A DNA stretch of 46,600 bases, from positions 1 through 46,600 of the forward strand of contig JAIERK010000109.1 of assembly GCA_019746975.1 (NCBI GenBank), read 5' to 3'. Within the stretch, counting starts at the first letter, position 1, and every line of letters starts with the position of its first letter. Source of the DNA: Candidatus Obscuribacterales bacterium (GTDB taxonomy: Bacteria; Cyanobacteriota; Vampirovibrionia; Obscuribacterales; Obscuribacteraceae). Shown in pieces: positions 1-7,924 of the stretch. Under the pieces are notes generated by a model. It did not search any database. It saw only the letters and a program-made list of their open reading frames with translations, and had not been told where the DNA came from. The position numbers and the translations under genes are program-made.

Positions 1-27
1 CTTTTCCCAGAGGCTTTTGCCGCTCAT
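1..27 (-). CDS. possible 5' end of a gene running off the left edge
   Basis: On the minus strand an ATG at 27 opens a frame that stays open to the window edge and would begin MSGKSLWEK. An AAGG lies eight bases upstream and could serve as ribosome binding site. It would lie about 140 bp downstream of the FecR-like gene in the same direction. Only nine codons are visible, so nothing can be said about function, and the frame may be chance. Confidence 0.3.
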
Positions 28-170
28 AGATCTAACCTTGGTTATGTTTGGGGCTAAAAGTTGTCAAAGTCCCACTAAGAAATTGGTGGAACGGCACTAG
101 GCAACTTCTGGAAAGGCGCAGCCACTGGGTTTCGTCCTCACTGTGCGCTGAAGTTGCCCTAAGAATTGCT

Positions 171-1304
171 TTACTGCAGCACCGAATTCAGCGCGACCGA
201 ATGCTTTTTCGCGTGAAACGCGTACGGCACGCCATTGTTATCAATCTGCATCAGGATTGACGAAGTCTTCAAAATCTTGCTCGCCACCTTTTTTGCTTCA
301 TTGTGGTTCGACTGCATGAGCGCGCCAAGCGGCTGCAGAGCATTAATCGCCGAGAGAATCGAGAAGTTGCTGACGAATGCTTTCGACTCATCACCAACTT
401 TGTGGCTGCTCACGCCTTTATGTAGGATTGCTTGTATTGGATTGATATCGCAGAACTCAGCTATTTTTCCGTGGGTCACCGTGACGTGCCTGCCCGGCGC
501 CAGCGCAATGGTATTGCCTTCTGCCTGGAGTGTGACGCTACCTTTGTGATCGTCGTTTATGTCATAAACAGACAGGTGACTATTGTCACAAACTACGACT
601 GCTAGCGAGTTTTTCTCAAGCATAACAATGCCCTTCGGGGTCGTAACTCGCGTGTCTACGGAAGGTGCGAACATCACACACCCGTTGGCAAGTGTGATGT
701 CGGCATCATGCGGAATCGTGTTAAACCCAGTTGCTTTAGAAGTGGTACCACCGGCCTTGAGAGCTGTGACAAACTCTTGATCCGAGCAGAGCGATATCTC
801 CTGACTGAACGCGGTAGGAGCGTCTGAGATTATGTAGGAATCATCCGGCAAAGGCGCTCCCAAGACCCATTCGTTCTTATCTCTGGTGATCAGGTCGCCC
901 AGCCGATTGCGTGTTGTCGGTGTGTTGGTGATATAGCCGTCTGGCAGCAGCGGATGCGTATATTCGAGCACGGTCACGGGAGTCTCGTTGCTGTCCGTCA
1001 TCAGCGTTGGCAATGACTCCTCCTCTGCGGTCACCTGACCCTGGAGATTCTCCGTCTGCTGACTTTGTACTGGCCGATTGGTCTGCTGACTTTGTACTGT
1101 TTGATTGGTCTGCTGACTTTGGGCAGGCTGATTGGTCTGCGGACGTTGGGCAGGCTGACTGGTCTGCTGAATTTGGACAGGCTGCTCTGTCTTCTGACTC
1201 TGCGGTTCTTGTGCAGCATGAGCTGGCGAAGCAAAAATGAGCGCGGCGGCTACGGCCTGCCAGTGCTTCATCGGCTGGTTGCTCCTCGATAACTTCTTAC
1301 TCAT
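171..1304 (-). CDS. secreted FecR-like protein with Gln-rich 9-residue repeats
   Basis: The 377-residue product begins with a basic stretch and a hydrophobic segment ending in SPAHA (residues 17-30), a convincing Sec signal peptide. Residues 42-86 are five 9-residue repeats of the type PVQSQQTNQ, encoded by 27-bp DNA repeats at about 1047-1181. Residues 208-282 (GCVMFAPSVDTRVTTPKG onward, then a VTLQAEGNTIALAPG stretch) look like the beta-rich FecR-type domain found in envelope proteins; this is a resemblance, not a proven match. The start at 1304 has AGGAAGG six bases upstream. An alternative ATG at 1271 (residue 12) also has GAGGAG upstream and leaves a normal signal peptide, so the start is uncertain by 11 codons. 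The repeat region could be an envelope-spanning linker. Function unknown. Confidence 0.85.
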   Translation of the reverse strand: MSKKLSRSNQPMKHWQAVAAALIFASPAHAAQEPQSQKTEQPVQIQQTSQPAQRPQTNQPAQSQQTNQTVQSQQTNRPVQSQQTENLQGQVTAEEESLPTLMTDSNETPVTVLEYTHPLLPDGYITNTPTTRNRLGDLITRDKNEWVLGAPLPDDSYIISDAPTAFSQEISLCSDQEFVTALKAGGTTSKATGFNTIPHDADITLANGCVMFAPSVDTRVTTPKGIVMLEKNSLAVVVCDNSHLSVYDINDDHKGSVTLQAEGNTIALAPGRHVTVTHGKIAEFCDINPIQAILHKGVSSHKVGDESKAFVSNFSILSAINALQPLGALMQSNHNEAKKVASKILKTSSILMQIDNNGVPYAFHAKKHSVALNSVLQ

Positions 1305-1581
1305 GCGTTGCCTTCCTCGCGACCAGAATGCCTACTCATCAGCTTGTGTTATTAACTGGATCCCATGCGGAATCTCTACGATTTTCCGGAGGTCTAGCTC
1401 TTGCATCAGTCAGCGTGGCGTCACGCGCACTTCGACCGTTGCTTATCGGCAACTTGCAGGGTTCTTCGACTCAACGCAAGGGCTAATAGTAGCATGCGAG
1501 TGTCCATTACCTCTTGATTTGTCCGGGGCTCGGGGAGCTGATGGCAAAAAACTTCACTTTTGCGAAGCTGACTCAATAAAC

Positions 1582-1850
1582 GTCGTGGCGGAGCCGACCG
1601 GTCGCTATAGCGATTTGATTGTGGATCTTCTGGCTGCACAACCAAACATTGACGTAGGTCAGCCCGCGCTTGTTCAATGATTTCAGAAAATCTTTAGAAC
1701 AAAGAATCTCCACGGACAGGGTTTCGGCATGGGCCTTGGCTGTGTATGCGGAAGAACGAGCTGGTAAGCCTAGGTATAGGTTAAGGAAACATCTGCCGAA
1801 GTCCGAGACTGAGCTAAAACTTCGCGATGTGACTGGTTCTCGAGCATGTT
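1582..1850 (+). pseudogene. remnant of an IS110-family transposase (frameshifted)
   Basis: In one frame (1582-1680) the sequence reads VVAEPTGRYSDLIVDLLA and ends in PALVQ. In another frame (from about 1676 to 1850) it continues DFRKSLEQRISTDRVSAWAL and then LPKSETELKLRD. Together these follow the order of the IS110-type DEDD transposase: the ExTG.Y motif, a short spacer, a 'FAxSLG.RAKTDxxDAxxLAxYA' block, then an 'LR.L..RR' block. A frameshift lies near 1675 and both ends of the transposase are missing. I see no terminal repeats. The 276 bp to the left (1305-1581) show no recognisable gene. The family call rests on motif order only. Confidence 0.6.
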
Positions 1851-1885
1851 TTTCCGTTTCAACAATGATCTCAGTCGCACTATTG

Positions 1886-1917
1886 TTGACAATGTAGAGT
1901 ATGTAGTATATGCTACA
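1886..1917 (+). promoter_or_regulatory. promoter and candidate operator of the XRE regulator
   Basis: A perfect TTGACA (1886-1891) is followed after 17 bp by TATGCT (1909-1914), a good sigma-70-type promoter. Transcription should begin about seven bases later, at or next to the ATG at 1921, which predicts a leaderless mRNA. An inverted repeat TGTAG-N6-CTACA (1902-1906 and 1913-1917) covers the -10 element and suits an operator for autorepression by the adjacent helix-turn-helix protein. The autoregulation is inference. Confidence 0.6.
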
Positions 1918-1920
1918 CAT

Positions 1921-2277
1921 ATGAGCAACTTTGGTTCCTTTATTCGCGAGCGTCGGGAGCATCTTCAGACGCGAGACCGAGCGCGCTTTTCGCTTCGGCG
2001 AATTGCACAGACGATTGATATCGAGCCCTCTTACCTAAGTAAGATCGAGCGGGGTCAACAGCCTCCGCCCGGAGAAGAGACCATCGTTGCGTTGGCTACA
2101 CAACTGGAGGTAGACCCCGATGTCTTGCTTGCTCTGGCAGGTAAGGTATCGAGAGACTTGCAGCTAATAATTCGGACGCGACCAGTTTTGTTTGCGGAGG
2201 TCATTCGTCAGTTGCGGGACATGCCTGATCATGCGGTTCTTCGCGTGGTCCGCGAAGTTCGTGACGGCAACTGGTGA
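1921..2277 (+). CDS. XRE-family helix-turn-helix transcriptional regulator
   Basis: The 118-residue protein has an N-terminal Cro/C1-type HTH at about residues 8-65. SLRRIAQTIDIEPSYLSKIE is a textbook two-helix recognition unit, followed by RGQQPPPGEETIVALA. The C-terminal part (LLALAGKVSRDLQLIIRTRP to the end) matches what follows the HTH in regulators often paired with ImmA/IrrE-type metallopeptidases, but no such peptidase lies here. The frame is open further upstream to 1846, but the promoter at 1886-1914 and the conserved start MSNFGSFIRERRE favour 1921. No Shine-Dalgarno is present, consistent with leaderless translation. It sits directly after an IS110 remnant. Confidence 0.85.
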   Translation: MSNFGSFIRERREHLQTRDRARFSLRRIAQTIDIEPSYLSKIERGQQPPPGEETIVALATQLEVDPDVLLALAGKVSRDLQLIIRTRPVLFAEVIRQLRDMPDHAVLRVVREVRDGNW

Positions 2278-2347
2278 GAGATTGCTGACCAGCAATAGTA
2301 CTTGCTAATCCTGGTGAGCATGTTGAAAGTCGCTCGATGCCGGCGCA

Positions 2348-2475
2348 CCGTTGCGTCGTATTTCCTTGGCCCTCCGACGTGCACGACTGGAGCTCCGTTG
2401 CTCGGTGGCGCTGGGTCCGGATTACGTTGCATTGCGTTGCCCACGTCAGAAACTCCGTTGCGTTGCGTTGTGCTG
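2348..2475. repeat. GTTGC-rich low-complexity intergenic segment
   Basis: The 298-bp gap between the XRE gene and the next gene contains scattered GTTGC units (2349, 2397, 2435, 2445, 2457, 2462) and a 9-bp direct repeat CTCCGTTGC at 2393 and 2453, 60 bp apart. Frames open through here but have no conserved-looking content. The rest of the gap (2278-2347 and 2476-2575) holds nothing I recognise apart from the downstream ribosome binding site. Confidence 0.45.
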
Positions 2476-2575
2476 CTTCCGGCTCCGTCCGCCCCGCCCT
2501 AACCACAACCAAAGTTCCTTCCATTCACAAAGGATAAAACCCAATCAAAGTAAGATAGTGAAAGAGGTTCAATCA

Positions 2576-3637
2576 ATGATAGAGCTAAACCACGACCATC
2601 TAGTCTTCAGTTTTCCGGAGGTGCACCCCTCAGCGAAGCTAACAATCGAATTTCAACGGACACTTCGTATTCCTGATGACGACAAGATCTATCCGCTTCC
2701 ACCCGGTTTGGGCAACTTTCCTTTGCGGCATGTCGATGACTTCTCCTCTAAAGTTCCTGATGAATGGATTGAACATGGTGGCATCATGCTCCCGATGTAT
2801 CAATCTGAGGCTCTTTGGCTTCGCTTCAATCCAGGGCATGTACAGAACCGAGGTGATTATCCGTTTGCCATACGTGTACTCACTGGAAAGATTGATGCTG
2901 TCAATGGTCAAGAGTATAGTTCAGGTCTTCAGAGGAATCCCTCTCAAAATTATGTGGTATCGCCCGGGCAACCATGGCTTGATGGCTATTGCATACGCAA
3001 AGGTTTGATTCGACAATTCGTGGCGATGCCGCTTGGAGAAGGATACACCGCAGAGGAGCAGGTCACCGGAAGCGCTGAGCATGGCGGGCTGCAATTGGTA
3101 GTCAATCCTATGAAGCGCGAGGCGTTTGAAAAACACTTTCCAGAGAAGAAGCCGCGTGCGAATGTTGATTACGAAGAAGATTGCAACCTACCGGGCAGAC
3201 CGAGATCCACCTTGATGGGACAGCTACTCAGGCAACGAGACGTTATGGGTCTAGCTCCTGGCGGCAAAATGAAGCAAGAAATTTATCGAGACCGCTATGA
3301 CTTTCTTGACTGGGATCATGACACCTCCAGTCGGTGCTTTGTGCATATCGCGAATTCTAAGGTGTGGCACGACGTTACCGGAGCTGCACCACCCACGATG
3401 CCACCGACAGCGGAAAGATATTCTCGTGCTGGTCTACCCTGGTTTGATTATTATGATGATTCGTTGTCTGCAATCAAGAGCCAAGAGCCGCTGGAGAACT
3501 TAGTGTCCGTCGATAAGATGATGCAGAAAACCTTCGGGCAGGCGCTGTCTGGTAACAAGTCTTGCGACCCAGAGGTTGTAGTCACTTACCGCACACAGCA
3601 AGGCAAGAAGGATCAAGTTAGAGAAGGCAATTTCTAG
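2576..3637 (+). CDS. conserved protein of unknown function (full-length copy)
   Basis: The start at 2576 has AGAGG eight bases upstream and gives a 353-residue soluble protein; the open frame further upstream runs through low-complexity DNA. Highly patterned blocks include TLRIPDDDKIYPLPPGLG, GGIMLPMYQSEALWLRF, YVVSPGQPWLDGYCIRKG, RQFVAMPLGEGYTAEEQVTG, EHGGLQLVVNPMK and AGLPWFDYY. I recognise this as a widely distributed uncharacterised family (seen in several bacterial phyla and fungi), for which I know no biochemical role. There is no signal peptide or membrane segment. About 30 residues after AGLPWFDYY the C-terminus becomes less conserved in style. A broken partial copy of the same gene lies directly downstream. 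Confidence 0.85.
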   Translation: MIELNHDHLVFSFPEVHPSAKLTIEFQRTLRIPDDDKIYPLPPGLGNFPLRHVDDFSSKVPDEWIEHGGIMLPMYQSEALWLRFNPGHVQNRGDYPFAIRVLTGKIDAVNGQEYSSGLQRNPSQNYVVSPGQPWLDGYCIRKGLIRQFVAMPLGEGYTAEEQVTGSAEHGGLQLVVNPMKREAFEKHFPEKKPRANVDYEEDCNLPGRPRSTLMGQLLRQRDVMGLAPGGKMKQEIYRDRYDFLDWDHDTSSRCFVHIANSKVWHDVTGAAPPTMPPTAERYSRAGLPWFDYYDDSLSAIKSQEPLENLVSVDKMMQKTFGQALSGNKSCDPEVVVTYRTQQGKKDQVREGNF

Positions 3638-3674
3638 AGATTCAACCACAGTCGGTGTCGAAAGGCACCGGCGA

Positions 3675-4060
3675 TTGGTTAGTGCACCACTTAGCTCTGT
3701 GAGTTTTAAACCAATGAGTCCTTCGAGAAGAAATTCCTTGAAGGTCCGTCGAGGACAAGTAGAGTTTACGACCTTCCGCGCGGCCCGGCGAAGGGCCCAG
3801 TCTTCAGCACGCCGCGACAGGGTCCGCCGCTCGAACAAAAGAGGCAATTTAACTTGCCTCGTGACCCATTTGATTTCGAAGACTGGGCTCATGGTGCCCA
3901 AAGAAGTTGCTTTGTTCGAATCGCGAATTCGAAGGTATGGAAAGAAGTAACCGGCTCCGCACCACCGACGATGGCACCAGGCGCACAACAATATTCAGAT
4001 TCTCGTTTACCGTGGTTCGACTATTATGGCGAGTCGCTTTCTTCGTCCGACGACGACTAG
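3675..4060 (+). pseudogene. decayed partial second copy of the preceding gene
   Basis: From about 3710 one frame reads NESFEKKFLEGPS and then, from 3854, LPRDPFDFEDWAHGAQRSCF, VRIANSKVWKEVTGSAPPTM and RLPWFDYYGESLS before a stop at 4060. This parallels the last third of the full copy (REAFEKHFPEKK, YDFLDWDHDTSSRCF, VHIANSKVWHDVTGAAPPTM, GLPWFDYYDDSLS). Just upstream, another frame holds SFKPM, matching the VVNPMK that precedes this stretch in the full copy, so a frameshift lies near 3713. The N-terminal two thirds are absent and a stop (3707-3709) interrupts. The middle is diverged and proline/arginine-rich. A short functional peptide starting at TTG 3854 cannot be excluded. The 250 bp to the next gene show nothing further. 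Confidence 0.7.
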
Positions 4061-4310
4061 GGGAGGAAAGGACAACGGCTGATTCGACTGGATAGCCCTG
4101 CCCTCTCAAACGATACGAAGGTGAAGAAAAATCTCGGAGTTGGTTTGCCAGGTTATAAGCGCGCGAGCCGGAGTTTTCTTGAACTATCGCAAGGACCATG
4201 CCAATAAGTGTCAGGCTCAGACAGGGTAGATTCTCGGGGTTCGCCAATTGCCTATACAAGATCTACTTTCTAGGGAAGAATATAATTGAGGTACCCCCAC
4301 GAGTCTTGTC

Positions 4311-5486
4311 ATGGCTAGCAGCGACTTTGTCTACGGCAACAACCCAGTAATCCAGAATATCGAGGTCAAGCCGACCGTCGAGCAAGCTACGGCGAAGCCT
4401 TATCCGTGGATCATCAGCCCCGCCATCGATTTCATATTTATCTACGGCGGCTCTTTCTGGGTTTTGTTTTTAGCCCACGTGCTTCTTTTCGGTTGGAACG
4501 CCGCCAATTTCGATAATTTGATGTGGAAGCCGACCTACGGAATCGGTCAGGGCATCGCCTATATATTTTTCGTGCTCGGCATCACCACGCCTGTGATAAT
4601 TTCCAACGTTCACACAGCCTTCACGTACATGCGTATTTATGGCAACAGTGAAAGCCGTGAGCAGTTCAAGCTTTATGGGCGATATCTAATCGTTATGCCT
4701 CCACTGCTATTGGCTGCAGCCTTGATTTGGCCGAGTCTCCAGGGTTGGATAATCTACCTGCACATGATGTGGGTTTATCAACATTACACATCACAGACAT
4801 ACGGCATTGCGCTTATCTATTGCTATAAACGGCAATACATCATGAACGTGAAGGAGAAAAAGACCTTTAAACGGCTTCAAGACTCTCTTGCGCTGTATTT
4901 GATCACGATGTTGCTTTGCATGAAAGAAGATGTGGCGACTGAAATGTGGGGCGTACCTCTGCCTTTCGCGGATTTGCCGCGACCTATTCACTACGTGGCG
5001 ATTGGAATTCTTGTCTACACGACGATTGCGTTTGCCGCGATGATTGTTATGAAGTATCGCCGCGATAAACAATGGATTCCGATCCCCTGTCTGGTCATGG
5101 TTCTCGGGGTAGCGGCCATCGGCATGGCGACCGGATACGCCAATCTGATTGTCTGGTTGTGGGGAACGCCATTCCTCCATGGCGCTCAGTACTGCCTCGT
5201 CTCACTATCGTATGCGCTGAAAGAACAAGGACTTCCAGAAGGGCAAAACTCGTCCAACATGGCGAAGCTGCTACTGACGAAACCTGCGCTCAAATTGCTC
5301 GGTCTCGCCTTCCTCGGCGGCTGTTTCATCTACATAGTCATTCCGCAGATACTGTCTGACATGGGCTGGGGCTTCATGGCGATGGTCAGTGTCATCACCG
5401 GTTGCGTAAATTTCCATCACTTCCTGACCGACGCAGCAATCTGGCGTCTCCGCGATCCGAAGACGCGTAAACTGCTTATCGATTAG
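4311..5486 (+). CDS. polytopic membrane protein with conserved histidine motifs
   Basis: The 391-residue protein has roughly eight to ten hydrophobic segments, beginning with PAIDFIFIYGGSFWVLFLAH. Histidines sit in patterned positions at or near membrane segments: NVHTAFTYMRIYG (about residue 100), LHMMWVYQHYTSQTYG (about 150), GTPFLHGAQYC (about 285) and CVNFHHFLTDAAIWRLRD (about 370). Such spaced histidines recall membrane di-iron or other metal enzymes (desaturase or Brp/Blh-like), but I cannot assign a family. No strong Shine-Dalgarno precedes the ATG; GAGG is 18 bases away. A TATAAT at 4281-4286 could be a -10 element without an obvious -35. Likely monocistronic. Confidence 0.85.
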   Translation: MASSDFVYGNNPVIQNIEVKPTVEQATAKPYPWIISPAIDFIFIYGGSFWVLFLAHVLLFGWNAANFDNLMWKPTYGIGQGIAYIFFVLGITTPVIISNVHTAFTYMRIYGNSESREQFKLYGRYLIVMPPLLLAAALIWPSLQGWIIYLHMMWVYQHYTSQTYGIALIYCYKRQYIMNVKEKKTFKRLQDSLALYLITMLLCMKEDVATEMWGVPLPFADLPRPIHYVAIGILVYTTIAFAAMIVMKYRRDKQWIPIPCLVMVLGVAAIGMATGYANLIVWLWGTPFLHGAQYCLVSLSYALKEQGLPEGQNSSNMAKLLLTKPALKLLGLAFLGGCFIYIVIPQILSDMGWGFMAMVSVITGCVNFHHFLTDAAIWRLRDPKTRKLLID

Positions 5487-5589
5487 TGGTGAAGCCGGGT
5501 GAGGCATGGTCGCGTCCCTACAGTTGGGTCAGTGGGTTATGGGAGCGCCTAGTTTAGAGCGACATTCCGGCGAAAATTAATTCCGATAC

Positions 5590-6567
5590 TCAATGAGATA
5601 CGGAGTTTCCGGCACCCGGTGTTCTGTAAAGCCCAGGTTCCGAGCTGCTCTTCGAAGCTTTGGTAAGGGACAATATAAGTAGAAGCGTGTCGTTTAGCTC
5701 GGCAATAACATCTGCAACTCGTTGGCTTTGTTCATTCCGATGTAGATGCATTTTGCTCGTCCATCGACCTTGTGACTTAGAGCCAAAAGCTGCGAGAAGT
5801 TGTTGCATTCCGATGGTATCTCGGTTGATACCACGATAACATCTTTGGCTTCTAAGAGCTCGGAGGAAAGCTGCCGCGACTACAATAGTAAAAAAGATTC
5901 CCAGAATTGGTTCCCTCGCTTCGCGAGAGTAGTGAATCACCATCGGAGAAATTGACACCATCGTTGCTGCAAGGAGCGCAGCCCACGCAGATTTGAAGAG
6001 CTCCATCCCGAGCCAAAATGCAGCTGCTATGACGATAGTTCCTACAATTGCTGATACCACTCTTGCACTACCGATTCTGTAGCCGGCCACTTTTCCCCAC
6101 ATATAGATAAGCACGGGATTGAGCGGTCCGTAGAGTGGCGGAATGGCGCGAATCACCCGGCTGATCGGCATACCTGGAGCGGGTTGTTGAAGTGTCTTTC
6201 TAAAGGTTGCGAAGGATCCAGTTATGATCTTTTCACGGACTTTGTATCGATCCTTCCCAGCGACACAAAGCATTGTGGTTACTTCAACCTCCCATACCAC
6301 GGGTTTGGCGAGCTGCCAAAATCGAATAAATGAGCCGAAGAAAATTACACTGATCGCCGCTAAAAAAACGACGAATTTTAAGCGATCCTTGCTAGGATGT
6401 AATAAGAACTCAGGGCATCTCAAGAGAACAGGTGCTCGGATCGCTGTGCAGGATGCTAGCTTACCAGATGCACAGTGAAGCTTGCGCTTCAGGTCGGCTA
6501 CCGGTCGCCACTGCGATGCTTCATCGACAACTGCTAAGGCGCCAAGTCCAGCGAAGACTATGGCCAA
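5590..6567 (-). pseudogene. truncated GT39-like membrane glycosyltransferase
   Basis: The central part of this 325-residue frame follows the N-terminal half of the PMT/ArnT-type (GT39) polyprenyl-phosphate-sugar glycosyltransferases: a first membrane segment (about 64-86), PVVWEVEVTTM where active members have a W..DE motif, PPLYGPLNPVLIYMWGKVAG, then RVVSAIVGTIVIAAAFWLG and SISPMVIHYSREAREP. After the next membrane segment (about 225-240) the similarity stops and a polar, unrelated tail of about 85 residues follows. Family members run to 450-700 residues, so the C-terminal half is missing. The catalytic aspartate position reads V. The first 60 residues are not family-like and no good start lies nearer the first helix. 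I judge it a decayed gene, though an expressed fragment is possible. Confidence 0.6.
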
Positions 6568-6604
6568 GCTGATGGTCAGTTGAGTTTCGTTCAGTTTCGA
6601 TTTA

Positions 6605-6677
6605 CGCGCCTGGTAGGATTTGAACCTACGACAATCCGCTTAGAAGGCGGGTGCTCTATCCACTGAGCTACAGGCGC
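6605..6677 (-). tRNA. tRNA-Arg (anticodon UCU)
   Basis: The minus strand folds as a complete cloverleaf of 73 nt. The acceptor stem pairs GCGCCTG with CAGGCGC, the D-arm carries GCTCAGTGGATAGAGC, the anticodon loop is CTTCTAA with anticodon TCT, and the T-arm contains GTTCAAATC. The discriminator base is G and CCA is not encoded (TAA follows). No neighbouring tRNA is seen. Confidence 0.97.
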
Positions 6678-6862
6678 AGGAGACACTGCATACGTGCACG
6701 AGTTTGCGCAGCAGTGAGAAGGATTCCTCGATCTGTGCACGAACGCTCATTATATACCGGATAAGTGCAAGAGATAAGTCGTTGGTTTTCAAGCTCCAAG
6801 TTGTTGCTTGAAAGGCAGGCCTAGTCTGCCTCTCCGATCGTAAAGTTCGGATACCAATTCAA

Positions 6863-7726
6863 TTATTCGATGAGCTTGGCTGGACCGTAGATCCAGCCTT
6901 CCAGGAGTATATTGTCGTTGCCGACCTTCCATGGATCAGGGAAAAACTTGGGGCTGCCGAAAAGCATTGCGGAGCAATAGCACGCAACAAGCGCATCAAC
7001 AGCGTGATCAGACGCGATTATCTGTCCCTTGATGCTGTTGTCGATATGCAAGCGCGGGCATTCCTGATACTTCGCGTCGCCACGCTCTCTCAGGTTGATC
7101 AATCCGGATACGATCTCTTTCCGCGTTTCATGCGCCTTTTCCTGACCTTTTTTGTCTTTTGCTGCCTTGTAGCCCTTGTCGGTCAGACCGAGAATGTAGA
7201 GAACCTCTCTGGGATAAACCTCGAATACAGTGCAGCGTTTTGGATCATCATCTTGAAAAGGAAGAACGCTGTACCTTTCTGGAGCAAGGGTTGCAAGCAG
7301 GCGAATGCCATGAAACGTCATCTGAATCATGGACGGATTTGCTGTATGCAGCGGACTCTTCGCAACTCTCGCCGACTTGGAGTCGGTGTATCGAAGCCCC
7401 TGAATGTTGTATTCATCAGCGAATTGCTTGAATTGCTCGAAATTCATGAAAACGAGAGCTTCCGCAATGTTTTGCCATTCCTCGAATTCAGGCTTTTCTA
7501 GCTTTTGGGCGAGGAACTTTAGAAACTCAACTGGCAGAGAGAATGGGAAATCCATGCCGATCGTGCGTAATTCGTTTAACCCCGACAGCTCCTTTGCAAG
7601 TGCATGAGCACCGGTATTCTTTACGCTCTGGATCTGGAGACCGAGTGAACCAATCTCTCCAGTGACCAGCCAGGTGTCGTTTGGGACCGTTTTTGCCCCG
7701 CTAAAATCAACTCCGCCAACAAGCAT
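6863..7726 (-). CDS. DUF429 family protein (predicted RNase H-fold nuclease)
   Basis: The 287-residue product opens with MLVGGVDFSGAK, the first beta strand and acidic residue of the DUF429 fold. It continues with TIGMDFPFSLP (second acidic position, D59), TVFEVYPREVLYILG, and a C-terminal SDHAVDALVACYCSAML helix with a third acidic site. These are the defining motifs of DUF429, which structural work places in the RNase H-like superfamily and which is predicted to be a nuclease; substrates are not known to me. Length is normal for the family. The gene is divergent from the protease-like gene at 7925 and followed, 185 bp on, by the tRNA. Confidence 0.85.
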   Translation of the reverse strand: MLVGGVDFSGAKTVPNDTWLVTGEIGSLGLQIQSVKNTGAHALAKELSGLNELRTIGMDFPFSLPVEFLKFLAQKLEKPEFEEWQNIAEALVFMNFEQFKQFADEYNIQGLRYTDSKSARVAKSPLHTANPSMIQMTFHGIRLLATLAPERYSVLPFQDDDPKRCTVFEVYPREVLYILGLTDKGYKAAKDKKGQEKAHETRKEIVSGLINLRERGDAKYQECPRLHIDNSIKGQIIASDHAVDALVACYCSAMLFGSPKFFPDPWKVGNDNILLEGWIYGPAKLIE

Positions 7727-7924
7727 CGAGCTAACCTCTCAAACCAGGTGCGCCAGATAAATATTGGCGCTCCTAAAAATCGCGACTAGATTGTCTCTGA
7801 TTATTGTGATGGATTCCAGTGTTTGTGGCGCATTTCGCAATGCACCTTCGAATCAAGGCAATCACATCTAAAAGAAGCTTTTATACTTGTATGGAAACGA
7901 CTCTGGGATTACCCGTCTCTTTAC

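Noticed and set aside
1573..1962. 129-codon minus-strand frame
   Set aside because: It is antisense to the transposase relic and to the XRE start region; no domain or ribosome site.
3849..4259. 136-codon minus-strand frame opposite the decayed second copy
   Set aside because: It is the antisense of clear homology to the upstream gene and has no features of its own.
5540..6680. Attachment site of an integrative element at tRNA-Arg
   Set aside because: I looked for a second copy of the tRNA 3' end and found only a six-base match near 5546; no integrase gene is present.
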